In this document: one piece after another, positions 1-8,761 of the stretch
How the letters are laid out: each line of letters starts with the position of its first letter
How positions within the stretch are numbered: position 1 is the stretch's first letter
From: an uncultured Lachnospiraceae bacterium
GTDB lineage: Bacteria > Bacillota > Clostridia > Lachnospirales > Lachnospiraceae
Length of the DNA: 64,000 nucleotides
NCBI GenBank assembly: GCA_910584945.1
Contig: CAJUDY010000010.1
Location: 20,793 to 84,792 of the forward strand
Direction: 5' to 3'
The notes under the pieces: generated by a model
What the model was told of the DNA's origin: nothing
The model's database searches: none
Seen by the model: only the letters and a program-made list of their open reading frames with translations
Program-made: the position numbers and the translations under genes

Positions 1-2
1 GA

Positions 3-1619
3 GCCCTCGCCGCTCCCCTGACCCGGGCCACCTTCCATAACTCCGAAGTCTCTTTCGTGGTGACCAAAGAGATGGAAGACAAATCAAGACCCGACAAACC
101 CTTTACTTTCCAGCTCGCCAAAGCCGACGGAACTCTCTGGTCCGGCGCAGAGTACTACCTCTACGACCTCCGCGGAACCTCCATTCCCGGAACGCCCGGA
201 GAAGAAGACGGCGAAGTCCCGCCCGGCGGCAGTACGGAAGTTTCATCCGCCAGCACCGAAACTCCGCCTGGCGGTACGACCGAGGGCGGCGGAACCGAAA
301 CGGCGCCCGTCCGGCTCCATACTGAGAACGGTACCTTTACCTTAAAGCCCGGCCAGGCGGCGGTCTTCGTCGGTCTGGCCGTGGACACCGTCTACAGCGT
401 CAGCGAAGTCGGCGACCCGGATTACATCCAGATACGCCCCCCGGCATTGGAAGGCTACACCGACCGAACCGTCCAGGAATCTCCGGTGGATGTTCTGCCC
501 TTCGTCAACAAAGAAGCGCCGAAGATCCCCACCCTGGCTGTGACCAAAGTCGTGGAAAACGCAAAAGGCGACGCCTTCGATCCCCAGGATCAGTTCCATT
601 TCATCCTGCGGAAAAAAGATCAAAACAACAACTGGCAGCCCGTGAATAACGCCTCCTACACCATCACCGTAGGAAACGACCAGCTCTCCGGAGCCACCGG
701 CCCGAACACGGCCAAAGATCTGGAAGCAGGCGAATTCACCCTGCATGCCAACGAGACTGCCCGCTTCATAACCCTCCTGCCCGGCGAATACCAGGTAGAA
801 GAGCAAAGCCTCGACACCCGGCCCGACTATCAGTTCCGGTCCGTCACCGTCACCCGGACAGAGCCAGCCGAAACCGGCAGCGCCGCCCGTTCCGCCGTCG
901 AAAGCAGCGAAGCGCTCCCGGCAGACCTCGCCGGAACCTCCGCGGCCCAGTCCGACGGATACGGAATCACAGACACCGACGACTCCGGAACCTCCACAGT
1001 TCTTCCGCCGTTGAAGCCTGGCCAGTCAGCTACCGAAACCCTCGGCCAAAGCGGAACGACCGGGTTTGTGTTTACCAATACCTTCCGGCCCGACAAACTG
1101 GACCTGGCCCTCACCAAACAAAGCCCCTCGGGCGTTACTTTGGAAGGAGCGGTGTTCCGGCTCTGGAGACCGAAGGCAGATGCAGCATTGCCCGGTACAG
1201 AAACCGACTTTGACAGCATCAAAAACCAACTGGAAGAATTCGGAGAGTCCCTCACCACCGACTCCGACGGCCGCCTCACCTTCGAGGCCCTGCCCGCCGG
1301 AACCTGGTACCTGGAAGAGACCACCCCGTCCCCCGGCTACCGTGTCCTGGAAGCTCCCGTGAAGATCACCATCGACCGGGACGATTCCAACAACCCCACG
1401 GTTACCGTGACGGCCCTGAATTCCGAAGATAGAATCAGCCATACGTTCGTAAACGATTCTGACGTCCGTGACCGCATTGAGCTCACCGTCACCGACCAGT
1501 ATGTCTACGAACTCCCCAGCACCGGAGGCCCCGGAACCAGTTCCCATCACCTGATCGGAACCCTCATCCTCCTGGCCGCCGCGGCACTGTATTTGCGAAG
1601 CCGCAGATATCGGCTCTAA
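3..1619 (+). CDS. LPXTG-anchored surface protein with Cna-B/SpaA-like repeats (5' end missing)
   Basis: The reading frame is open to the left edge, so this is the C-terminal part of a longer cell-wall protein; the first in-window start (GTG at 57) has no ribosome site and is probably internal. It contains several beta-rich Cna-B/SpaA-like modules: about residues 20-150, another beginning near TLAVTKVVENAKGDAFD, and a SpaA module near GAVFRLWRP that ends in the typical YLEETTPSPGY. The C-terminus is a classic sorting signal: LPSTGG, a hydrophobic stretch and the basic tail RSRRYRL. Sortase would cleave between T and G and join the protein to the wall or to a pilus. Two class C sortases follow, so it is probably a minor or tip pilin or an adhesin. 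Its ligand cannot be told. Confidence 0.85.
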   Translation, partial: ALAAPLTRATFHNSEVSFVVTKEMEDKSRPDKPFTFQLAKADGTLWSGAEYYLYDLRGTSIPGTPGEEDGEVPPGGSTEVSSASTETPPGGTTEGGGTETAPVRLHTENGTFTLKPGQAAVFVGLAVDTVYSVSEVGDPDYIQIRPPALEGYTDRTVQESPVDVLPFVNKEAPKIPTLAVTKVVENAKGDAFDPQDQFHFILRKKDQNNNWQPVNNASYTITVGNDQLSGATGPNTAKDLEAGEFTLHANETARFITLLPGEYQVEEQSLDTRPDYQFRSVTVTRTEPAETGSAARSAVESSEALPADLAGTSAAQSDGYGITDTDDSGTSTVLPPLKPGQSATETLGQSGTTGFVFTNTFRPDKLDLALTKQSPSGVTLEGAVFRLWRPKADAALPGTETDFDSIKNQLEEFGESLTTDSDGRLTFEALPAGTWYLEETTPSPGYRVLEAPVKITIDRDDSNNPTVTVTALNSEDRISHTFVNDSDVRDRIELTVTDQYVYELPSTGGPGTSSHHLIGTLILLAAAALYLRSRRYRL

Positions 1620-1656
1620 GGTGACCGCTTCATTGCGCAAGCCCCGGATGTCCGTT

Positions 1657-1725
1657 ACCCGGACGCCCGCTGCGGGCAGACATTCCTTCGAGACCCCGCT
1701 CGCGCTTAGAGAGAGGACGCAGCGG
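1657..1725 (+). repeat. GC-rich intergenic repeat, copy A
   Basis: In the 385-base gap before the pilin gene, this stretch begins ACCCGGACG and ends CAGCGG. It matches the reverse complement of 8626-8695 at roughly four positions in five, counted by eye, with shared blocks ATTCCTTC, CCCCGCTC and CGCTTAG. The two copies lie in opposite orientation on either side of the pilin-sortase-SipW block. I see no coding frame in it. The rest of the gap (1726-2004) holds only the pilin leader and its ribosome site. Confidence 0.6.
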
Positions 1726-2004
1726 TACTAAGCTCATGCTTCGCGTACCGCTCACATTCGCTAAGTGCCGGCGCCTCTCAATGGGTCTTTCAGGAAAATC
1801 TGCCCACGTCAGGCTGATATTGAAGTCATCGTATATCTGACCGGCTGCCCCTTCGCAGCCCACAAGGAAAAGCCGGTCTCATATAAAACCTGTGGAGCTC
1901 CCGGGCGAGACCCCACCCGGTCCTTCCACATCCCGTGCTCTGCGCGGACCTGCAACAACCAACGCACCAAAATATCGGGCAAAGCCCAAAGAAAGGAAAG
2001 AGAC

Positions 2005-3753
2005 ATGAAAAAATTTAAAAAACTTTTCGCAGTACTATTATCTCTCACAATGGTACTCGGCATGACCGCAACGGTCTTCGCAACATCCGGTGATGACCCG
2101 CAGCCGCCAACTGGCAATGGAGACACGCCAACGAATCCTACACATGAGTATGAAGTTTCCATAGGCAACGGAACAGATAAAGATAAGGGAACGATTACCG
2201 TTAAAGGCATCGAAGAAGGTGCAACTGTAACAGCATATCAGATTATTAAAGCAAGTTATGAGAATAATTATGGTGGCACAAATCATTTCTCTGGATATAC
2301 CGCTTTATATAATGCTATAACAGTGGAAGACGATCAGAGTGCTTCCATTGATGCTGAGACGCTGACCAATGTGATAACTGAGGCAGGTCTGACGACAAAT
2401 AATCCTACTCTTGCCACAGGTACAAGTGCAATTACCTTGAACTACAGCAATGGGGCATACACTGCTTCTGATCTGAAAGTTGGTTCTTATTTGGTTATGG
2501 TTACCGGAGGGGAATCTAAGATTTATAATCCTATGGTTCTTTCTGTGTCTTATGTAAACTTGAATGGCGCACTCAACATTGAGAGTACAGAGCTTGATAT
2601 TACCAATCCGGTTGGCTGGGCAAAATCCAACGATGCTCCAACCATCGACAAGACTTCTAAGAAAGATGGTCAGGTAGTTCAGAGTGTAAACATTGGCGAT
2701 ACGGTTAATTACGAAATCGTAGTGAATCCTATCCCCTATTATAAAGGTTCCAATCCGATCTTTAATGTAGAAGATACTTTAAGCACCGGTCTTACGATCG
2801 ATAGAGACAGTGTAAAGGTTTATCTTGCAGACAGCAAGGAAGCTGCAGCGTCAGCGACTACAGAAGTACCTTCCAGTAAATATGCAGTAGGAGGAACCGG
2901 CCAGACTCTTACCGTTGATTTTGTTGTAAATAGTCAATATCAGCTGAACGATGATGACTATCAGGTACCAGGAAAAACAATCGTCATCAGATACAATGCG
3001 ACAGTAGCGGATAAAGATGCGATCAACTATGATCCCTATACCAATACGGCAACACTGAATTATACTAAGGATTCTACCCTTAATGGAGATGAGGGAAAAC
3101 CGGATGAAGATCCGAAGAGCAAAACATACAATTACACCTTCGACCTTAGTGGAGAAGCAGTTGGTAGCAAGCTCACCAGCTTGGTAACCAAGACCGGGGA
3201 GACTTTAGCGGGCCAGACAGATCCAGTGAAATTAAAAGGAGCAGAATTTACTCTGTATACAGATGAAGCTTGTACAACAGCAGCTCCAATAAATAATGAT
3301 TATATCAAAAATGGAGTGGTTACTTCTGGTGACGATGGTGTAATGGTGATCAGAGGTCTTGCGGCTGGAACCTATTATCTGAAAGAGACAAAGGCTCCGA
3401 ACGGATACTCTCTGAACGAGACCGCGTTCAAAATCGAGATTGATGCAGTATTCTTTGGTCCTGATGTAGAAGGAACAACAGATGAAAATAAAGGCCAGTT
3501 AAAGAGTTGGACGGTTAAATTCAACAATGAAGAGAAAAACCTCATTAGCGGTACAGTGACCTTTAACGGTGGAACTGCTACAAGTGCAAATGTAACACCG
3601 GCTCCAGGTGGTGTTGACATTCCTAATACCAAACTTACAAACCTGCCCTCCACCGGCGGCATCGGTACCACGATCTTCACCATCGGCGGATGTGCACTGA
3701 TGATTCTTGCAGCAGCTCTGTACTTCGCAACCCGCAGAAAAACTGCAAAATAA
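2005..3753 (+). CDS. Major pilin, LPXTG-anchored, isopeptide-forming (SpaH/EbpB-like)
   Basis: The start ATG at 2005 follows GAAAGGAAAG; a longer frame exists upstream but would precede the signal peptide MKKFKKLFAVLLSLTMVLGM. The protein is 582 residues. It has a signal peptide to about residue 26 (cleavage after VFA), an N-terminal pilin domain, and a fimbrial isopeptide D2-type domain from about residue 205 (DKTSKKDGQ, later NPIPYYKG). A SpaA/Cna-B domain covers about 408-480, with KGAEFTLY and YYLKETKAPNGYS. LPSTGG at about residue 547 is followed by a hydrophobic span and RRKTAK. Class C sortases of this kind polymerise such subunits by joining a pilin lysine to the sorting threonine. 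Base use in the middle of the gene is much more AT-rich than in neighbouring genes. Confidence 0.9.
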   Translation: MKKFKKLFAVLLSLTMVLGMTATVFATSGDDPQPPTGNGDTPTNPTHEYEVSIGNGTDKDKGTITVKGIEEGATVTAYQIIKASYENNYGGTNHFSGYTALYNAITVEDDQSASIDAETLTNVITEAGLTTNNPTLATGTSAITLNYSNGAYTASDLKVGSYLVMVTGGESKIYNPMVLSVSYVNLNGALNIESTELDITNPVGWAKSNDAPTIDKTSKKDGQVVQSVNIGDTVNYEIVVNPIPYYKGSNPIFNVEDTLSTGLTIDRDSVKVYLADSKEAAASATTEVPSSKYAVGGTGQTLTVDFVVNSQYQLNDDDYQVPGKTIVIRYNATVADKDAINYDPYTNTATLNYTKDSTLNGDEGKPDEDPKSKTYNYTFDLSGEAVGSKLTSLVTKTGETLAGQTDPVKLKGAEFTLYTDEACTTAAPINNDYIKNGVVTSGDDGVMVIRGLAAGTYYLKETKAPNGYSLNETAFKIEIDAVFFGPDVEGTTDENKGQLKSWTVKFNNEEKNLISGTVTFNGGTATSANVTPAPGGVDIPNTKLTNLPSTGGIGTTIFTIGGCALMILAAALYFATRRKTAK

Positions 3754-3822
3754 CATCCTGATCGTACATAAGAAAACAATCACTGCCAGGTAACAAAACC
3801 TGTACCTCAAGCGCAGGAACCA

Positions 3823-4002
3823 GCCGCCGCGGGCGGGGAAAACCCGCGGGGACCCTTTCAAGGGGCGCCCTTAGCGACGGCGAGATCCAGCGCTTACGCA
3901 GACTCGGTGCTCTGCTCCGCAGAGCGCCGTAGTCGAAGTTAGCGATTAGCTCGACGGAGCGTTGCCCCGGGGTCCCGAAGGGGCTTCCCCGCCCGCGGCG
4001 GC
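3823..4002. repeat. Large intergenic inverted repeat between pilin and sortase genes
   Basis: The 310-base gap after the pilin holds a perfect 18-base inverted repeat: GCCGCCGCGGGCGGGGAA at 3823-3840 and its complement at 3985-4002. At its centre is a second hairpin, GGTGCTCTGC, loop TCC, GCAGAGCGCC (3907-3929), with one G-U pair. Further short complementary pieces lie between. Transcribed, it would fold into a large branched structure just before the sortase ribosome site. It could lower read-through into the sortases so that pilin is made in excess, or it could be a member of the locus's GC-rich repeat family. There is no T run typical of a simple terminator. Confidence 0.6.
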
Positions 4003-4063
4003 GTCCCTCTTCGAAATACAACGGCTGTATTACCCACATTTCACAACAACAAGGAGAGCCCAG

Positions 4064-4933
4064 ATGAAAAAGAAAGCCATATTTCTCATATTTCCCATCC
4101 TGTTTTTAACCGGTCTGTCCCTGCTGCTGTACCCCTTCGTCTCCAACCAGTGGAACAACTACCGCCAGAGCCGCCTCATCTCCACCTACGACGAGGCCGT
4201 CTCCCAGGCCGAAGCCGCCGGAGCCATCGACTACAACTCCGAGTGGACTCAGGCCCATAGCTATAACGACGCCCTCCTCCCCTACGTCCTTCCGGACTCC
4301 TTCGCCTCCGCGGCGCTCACCACCGAAGAAGACGAACGCTACCTCTCCTGTCTGAACCTCACCGGAGACGGCATGATGGGCTACGTTCAGATCCCCAAGA
4401 TCGGCGTCAAAATCCCCATCTACCACACCACCTCCGAGTCCGTTCTCCAGACTGCGGCAGGACACTTAGAAGGAAGTTCCCTCCCCGTCGGCGGAGAAGG
4501 AACCCACGCCGTGATCTCCGCGCACAGAGGCCTGCCAAGCGCCGCCCTCTTCACCGACCTGGACCGGCTTAAGGAAGGCGATCCCTTCCTATTATATATC
4601 CTCGACGATACCCTCTGCTACCAGGTGGATCAAATCTCCGTGGTAGAGCCCGACGATACCAGCCAGCTCGTGGCAGAAGACGGCAAAGATTACGTCACCC
4701 TCCTGACCTGCACCCCCTACGGCGTCAACAGCCACAGACTCCTGGTCCGAGGTCACCGGGTGCCCTATGAAGAAATCGAAGACGAAGCCGTGGCGGCCTC
4801 CGCCTTCACCGGCCCCAGCCTTCGCACCAACTATCTCCTGTGGGTGATCGTCGGCCTTCTCATTACCGCCGGATTCATCCTGCTTTTGTACCTGTGGGAT
4901 AAAAAACAAAAAACCTCCGGAGAAAAACCATGA
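4064..4933 (+). CDS. Class C sortase (pilus polymerase), first copy
   Basis: The start is ATG 4064 after AAGGAG. The 289-residue protein has an N-terminal membrane segment (about 8-27) and a short lid-like stretch after SNQWNNYRQSR. The catalytic core includes the His in SAHRGLPSA, the Cys in TLLTCTPYG and the Arg in HRLLVRGHRV. A second membrane segment lies near the C-terminus (NYLLWVIVGLLITAGFILLL). Membranes at both ends plus TCTPYGVNSHRLLVRG are typical of class C sortases that link pilin subunits. It should act outside the membrane on the LPSTGG signals of the two upstream proteins. Its stop overlaps the start of the next sortase (ATGA), so the two are translationally coupled. Confidence 0.92.
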   Translation: MKKKAIFLIFPILFLTGLSLLLYPFVSNQWNNYRQSRLISTYDEAVSQAEAAGAIDYNSEWTQAHSYNDALLPYVLPDSFASAALTTEEDERYLSCLNLTGDGMMGYVQIPKIGVKIPIYHTTSESVLQTAAGHLEGSSLPVGGEGTHAVISAHRGLPSAALFTDLDRLKEGDPFLLYILDDTLCYQVDQISVVEPDDTSQLVAEDGKDYVTLLTCTPYGVNSHRLLVRGHRVPYEEIEDEAVAASAFTGPSLRTNYLLWVIVGLLITAGFILLLYLWDKKQKTSGEKP

Positions 4934-5787
4934 GACGGACCATTGGAAATCTCCTCTTCGGACTCCTCTTTCTGACCGGATTCGGCGTCCTGGCCTACCC
5001 GACCATCTCCGACCAGTGGAACACCTACCGCCAGAGCCGTCTGATCTCGGATTATGTAGAGACCATACAGGAGATGGAACCCGAAGACTATACCCGGGAG
5101 TGGGAAGCCGCCCGGGCCTTCGACGCCTCCTTCGCGGAAAATAACCTGTACGGAGACGTCTTCGGTTCCGAAGCCGGCGGCCTTGCCGACACCGAGTACT
5201 GGAAAGTCCTGAACGTGGCCCAAGACGGCGTTATGGGCTACCTCTCCATCCCCAGGATCAACATCCGCCTGGCCGTCTACCACGGCACCGCGGACCAGAT
5301 CCTTCAGACCGGCGTGGGTCACCTAAACGGCACTAAACTCCCCATCGGCGGAGACAGTACCCACAGCGTGCTGGCCGCCCACAGAGGCCTTCCAAGCGCC
5401 AGACTCTTTACCGATATCGACCAGCTCTATAAAGGCGACCGCTTTTACATCCATGTGCTGGACGAAACCCTCGCCTACGAAGTGGACCAGATCCTCCCCA
5501 TGGTGGACAAAGACGATATGGCGGCCCTGTCGGAAGCCCTTCAGATCGAAGAAGGGAAAGACCAGGTAACCCTCTTCACCTGCACCCCCTACGGCGTCAA
5601 CAGCCACCGCCTGCTCGTGCGGGGAAGCCGGGTGCCCTATGAAGGCGAAGAAGAAATAAGCGGCACCCCCGTGGATACCATGCTGCGGGCCGTTCAGAAC
5701 TACTATATGCTGTACCTGATCCTCGGACTGTCCGTGACATTCCTTGTCATATTAATGATGAAATTTCTGCTCGGACGTAAAAAATAA
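4930..5787 (+). CDS. Class C sortase, second copy
   Basis: This begins inside the stop of the previous gene (ATGA at 4930-4933). It is 285 residues with the same plan: N-terminal membrane span, DQWNTYRQSRLIS, catalytic His in AAHRGLPSARLF, Cys in TLFTCTPYG, Arg in HRLLVRGSRV, and a C-terminal membrane span (YYMLYLILGLSVTFLVILMM). It closely resembles its neighbour and is probably a tandem duplicate that diverged to use a different pilin. In pilus loci with two class C sortases the enzymes often differ in which minor subunit they add; which substrate belongs to which cannot be read from the sequence. Confidence 0.92.
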   Translation: MRRTIGNLLFGLLFLTGFGVLAYPTISDQWNTYRQSRLISDYVETIQEMEPEDYTREWEAARAFDASFAENNLYGDVFGSEAGGLADTEYWKVLNVAQDGVMGYLSIPRINIRLAVYHGTADQILQTGVGHLNGTKLPIGGDSTHSVLAAHRGLPSARLFTDIDQLYKGDRFYIHVLDETLAYEVDQILPMVDKDDMAALSEALQIEEGKDQVTLFTCTPYGVNSHRLLVRGSRVPYEGEEEISGTPVDTMLRAVQNYYMLYLILGLSVTFLVILMMKFLLGRKK

Positions 5788-5828
5788 AACCGCATCGGCA
5801 GATGCAAAACTCTAAATAGGAGGCTGAG

Positions 5829-6794
5829 ATGAAAAAGAAAAGACCCAGATTTATTTTAACTTTTACCTTTCTTCTCCTGGCCCTTGCAGGCTGGAAAAGG
5901 GTGGCCTTCGGGGCGGGGGAGATCGACACCGGCAAGCTCTGCACCGTCACGTTTCGGATTGAGGAAGAGTACACCGAACTAAAGGGACAGGAGATTCCCG
6001 TCGCCCTCTACAAGGTGGCGGAAGTGGACCCTTACGGCCGCTATACCCCGGCGGCGGGGTATGAGTCCCTGAAAGCTCCCCTGCAAAACGTCAGCAGCGC
6101 CACCACGGCCGACGACTGGAAGACCATGGCGGAGCAGGCGGCAAGTCTGCAGGAGACCGGTTCCCTGGAAGCGGCAAGGACCGTGAACCTTGGGGAGACC
6201 GCCGAAGAACTTCAGACCGGCCTTTATCTGGTCCGGGTGGAACCTGTAGAGTCGGAGACCTGTATTTATCAATTTACCCCCTACCTCATCGCTCTGCCCG
6301 ACAACGAGCGGGGCCGTGACGAGGAGGCGGAGGATGCCTGGATCTACGAAGTGTCCGTGAAGTCCGAGCTTACGGACCGCTACGGCAGCCTGGAAGTGCA
6401 GAAGACCCTGGTCCGCTATAACCAGACTCTGGGGCCGGTCACCTGTATTTTCCAGATCGAGGGAGAAAAGGACGGCCGCCTGGTGTACAGCGACGTGGTC
6501 TCCGTGACCTTTGACGGCCCCGGGACCAGGAGTATCCGCATCCCCCGGATCGCGGCAGGAGCGAGAGTGACTGTGACCGAAGTCTACAGCGGCGCAGGCT
6601 ACGCGGCCCAAGGGGCGTCGAGTCAGAGCGCGGCGGTGGTGGCGGACAGCACCCTGTCCCTCTTCTTTTCCAATGACTATGCCGGAGGCACCGGGGGAGG
6701 CACCAGTGTGGTGAACCATTTTTACTATGAAAACGATCAGTGGAATTACGTTCCGGAGACAGACTCCACAGGGGAGCAGGAGGGCAGACCGTGA
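5829..6794 (+). CDS. Secreted pilin-like protein without sorting signal
   Basis: The start ATG 5829 follows AGGAGG. It is 321 residues, with a signal peptide to about residue 29 (hydrophobic FILTFTFLLLALAGW). The first half (about 33-165) resembles pilin N-terminal domains: IPVALYKVAEVDPYGRY, then GLYLVRVEPV. The second half is a DUF5979/Cna-B-like beta domain (SLEVQKTLVRYNQTLGPVTC to VTVTEVYSGAGY). The C-terminus is hydrophilic (ETDSTGEQEGRP), with no LPXTG motif or membrane anchor, so it is predicted to be released or held by other fibre components. It lies between the sortases and the SipW-type module, and its stop overlaps the next start (TGATG). Role inferred only from context and fold. 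Confidence 0.7.
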   Translation: MKKKRPRFILTFTFLLLALAGWKRVAFGAGEIDTGKLCTVTFRIEEEYTELKGQEIPVALYKVAEVDPYGRYTPAAGYESLKAPLQNVSSATTADDWKTMAEQAASLQETGSLEAARTVNLGETAEELQTGLYLVRVEPVESETCIYQFTPYLIALPDNERGRDEEAEDAWIYEVSVKSELTDRYGSLEVQKTLVRYNQTLGPVTCIFQIEGEKDGRLVYSDVVSVTFDGPGTRSIRIPRIAAGARVTVTEVYSGAGYAAQGASSQSAAVVADSTLSLFFSNDYAGGTGGGTSVVNHFYYENDQWNYVPETDSTGEQEGRP

Positions 6795-7306
6795 TGAAAA
6801 AGATTTGGAAAAAGAAAACCCTCGTCCTTGGCACAGCGGCATTGCTTTTGACCGCGGGAGCCTCCGCCGGCAGGGCCATGGCGTATTTTACCACCTATGC
6901 GGGGGCCCAGGGCAGCGCGCCTTTAAGCCTTGGATTTACCCGGACGGAAATTGAGGAAACCGTGCAGAATCAGGCCAAATACATCACCGTCGTGAATACC
7001 GGAGAGTGCGACGCCTTTGTCCGCGCCAGACTCTTTGCCGGCGGCGGCTATGAGGACGGCCTGGTATTCCGGGAAGCGGAGTCCGAAGGCTGGACGCCGG
7101 GAGAGGACGGCTATTACTACTATACTGCAATCCTTCCGCCGGGAGAGAAGACCGGTCCCCTCTGCGTGGGCGTGGACTGGAAAGACCAGGAAGGCGGGTT
7201 CAACACAGACCGGGAAGATTTCAATGTCATCGTAGTGCAGGAGAGTGCCGGAGTGTACTATGACGAAGACGGGAATCCGGCCTGCAATTGGGAGGTACAG
7301 CTATGA
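6794..7306 (+). CDS. SipW-type signal peptide protein (TasA/camelysin-like), first
   Basis: I chose ATG 6794, which overlaps the preceding stop, over an earlier in-frame start because it gives a clean signal peptide: MKKIWKKKTLVLGTAALLLT, then AGASAGRAMAYFTTY. Cleavage followed by a YFT-type mature start is characteristic of precursors cut by SipW rather than ordinary signal peptidase. The mature part (about 140 residues) is beta-rich and acidic (PGEKTGPLCVGVDWKDQEGG) and has no anchor. Proteins of this type form amyloid-like biofilm fibres (TasA) or act as accessory subunits. The dedicated peptidase is encoded two genes downstream. ATGA overlap links it to the next gene. Confidence 0.75.
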   Translation: MKKIWKKKTLVLGTAALLLTAGASAGRAMAYFTTYAGAQGSAPLSLGFTRTEIEETVQNQAKYITVVNTGECDAFVRARLFAGGGYEDGLVFREAESEGWTPGEDGYYYYTAILPPGEKTGPLCVGVDWKDQEGGFNTDREDFNVIVVQESAGVYYDEDGNPACNWEVQL

Positions 7307-8058
7307 GAAAACAACCAGTCTGGGCAAAGCCGGCCCTGTTATTTGCCGCGTCGGCGGCGCTGCTCCTTGCCAGTACCGTGGGCAGTACAAGAGCGGCGCT
7401 TACCTATTACAGTGACAACTATGCGCTGGAGATGACCGTGGCCCAGAGCATGGGTGTGAGCCTGACCGAGAACGGCCGGATCGTCAGCCACCGGGATTAC
7501 GACGGGAGCGCCTGGAATGGAGACGGCTCCGGAACGCTTCTGGAAGGCATCCTGGACGAGGGAGAGAAGCTGATCCCCGGAAAAAGTTATGAAGAAGCCA
7601 TCGGCGTGTCCAACAGCGGCTCCATCGACAGCTATGTCCGGGTGATCCTTCAAAGAAGCTGGCTGAATCCGGAAGGCGGGAAAGACACCAGCCTTTCCCC
7701 GGACCTGATAAGTCTGAACGTGAACACCGGCAGCGGCTGGGTGGAAGACGCCAGAAGCTCCACGCCGGAGCGGATGGTCTTCTACTACACCAGACCCCTT
7801 CCCTCCGGTCAGAGCACGCCCCTGCTGTGCGATTCTCTGAAAATCGATCCGGCTGTCATGAAAGAAGTCCTGGAAGAGACCGTTTCCGACGGGGAGGGCA
7901 GACAGGTGATCACCACCTCCTATGCCTATGACGGCTACCGGTTCTGCCTGGAAGCGGAAGTAGACGCCGTCCAGACCCACAACGCCGAAGACGCCGTCAA
8001 AAGCGCCTGGGGCGTGGACGTGACTGTGGCGGAAGACGGGAGCTTAAGCATCCCGTGA
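7303..8058 (+). CDS. SipW-type signal peptide protein (TasA-like), second
   Basis: ATG 7303 overlaps the previous stop (ATGA) and follows GGAGG; an earlier start at 7288 would only extend the signal peptide. The 251-residue precursor begins MRKQPVWAKPALLFAASAAL and continues LLASTVGSTRAALTYYSDNY, again the pattern cut by SipW-like enzymes. The mature part contains SNSGSIDSYVRVILQRSW and YYTRPLPSGQSTPLLCDSLK, like the TasA-type beta fold in which repeated exposed strands polymerise. There is no sorting signal or membrane anchor. It overlaps the SipW gene by four bases and was probably acquired and regulated with it. The fibre-forming role is inferred. Confidence 0.75.
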   Translation: MRKQPVWAKPALLFAASAALLLASTVGSTRAALTYYSDNYALEMTVAQSMGVSLTENGRIVSHRDYDGSAWNGDGSGTLLEGILDEGEKLIPGKSYEEAIGVSNSGSIDSYVRVILQRSWLNPEGGKDTSLSPDLISLNVNTGSGWVEDARSSTPERMVFYYTRPLPSGQSTPLLCDSLKIDPAVMKEVLEETVSDGEGRQVITTSYAYDGYRFCLEAEVDAVQTHNAEDAVKSAWGVDVTVAEDGSLSIP

Positions 8059-8573
8059 AGAAGAAACGGCATCCATTCTCCGGCGCGTTCCGTATCTTAA
8101 GCACCCTGCTTTTAACGGGGCTGGTGCTCTTCTGCCTGCCGCTGACCCTTCCCCGACTGTTCGGCTATCATATCTACTCCGTGATCAGCGGCAGCATGGA
8201 ACCGGCGATCCCCGTGGGCAGCCTCCTGTATATTGAAGAAACCGGGCCGGAAGAACTTCAGGAAGGAGAAGTCATCGCCTTCTACGGAGCCCGGGATTCC
8301 GCCGCCATCATCACTCACCGGGTCCTGGAGAACCGGGTGGTCATGGGAGAACTCATCACCAAAGGAGATGCCAACCAGCAGGCGGATATGAATCCCATCC
8401 CCTACGGGAACGTCATCGGCCGCGTCACCCGCGCCATCCCGAAAGCCGGAAAAGCAGCGGAACTCTTCACCAGCCGGGAAGGAAAGCTCCTTGCCGCCGC
8501 CCTGATCGGCGCCGCCGTTCTCCTGCAGCTTTTAGCCGCTCTTTTAGAAAATAAATCAAATGAATTTAAATAA
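8055..8573 (+). CDS. sipW: Type I signal peptidase of the SipW (ER/archaeal) type
   Basis: A GTG start at 8055 overlaps the preceding gene by four bases. The protein is 172 residues, with an N-terminal membrane span (FRILSTLLLTGLVLFCLPLT). The catalytic Ser is in YSVISGSMEPAIPVGSLLY, and a His is in IITHRVLE where bacterial enzymes have Lys, which is the SipW/archaeal Ser-His signature. GDANQQADMNPIPYGNVIGRV follows, then a second membrane span at the C-terminus. It should process the two upstream precursors during secretion. The one-enzyme, two-substrate arrangement parallels the Bacillus tapA-sipW-tasA operon. Confidence 0.92.
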   Translation: MKKKRHPFSGAFRILSTLLLTGLVLFCLPLTLPRLFGYHIYSVISGSMEPAIPVGSLLYIEETGPEELQEGEVIAFYGARDSAAIITHRVLENRVVMGELITKGDANQQADMNPIPYGNVIGRVTRAIPKAGKAAELFTSREGKLLAAALIGAAVLLQLLAALLENKSNEFK

Positions 8574-8625
8574 CTCGGCGCTACAATACTTTCACTGATC
8601 GTGCTTCCCGCCTTACGCGCTCAGT

Positions 8626-8695
8626 CCGCTGTGTCCCCTCGCCTAAGCGGGAGCGGGGGCTGGAAGGAATATTCACCCGCGGCGGACGTCCGGGT
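8626..8695 (-). repeat. GC-rich intergenic repeat, copy B (inverted relative to copy A)
   Basis: In the 188-base gap after the SipW gene, the minus strand here aligns along its whole length with 1657-1725, including the conserved ends ACCCGGACG and CAGCGG. The adjoining 8696-8727 carries its own complementary words (GTCCGGGTCCC and GGGACCCGGA). No gene is visible in the gap apart from the next gene's ribosome site GGAGG at 8750. Confidence 0.6.
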
Positions 8696-8761
8696 CCCCA
8701 ATCCAGATGTCCGGGACCCGGATACTCCAAAGTAGTGCTACAAAAAAACGGAGGTATAAAA

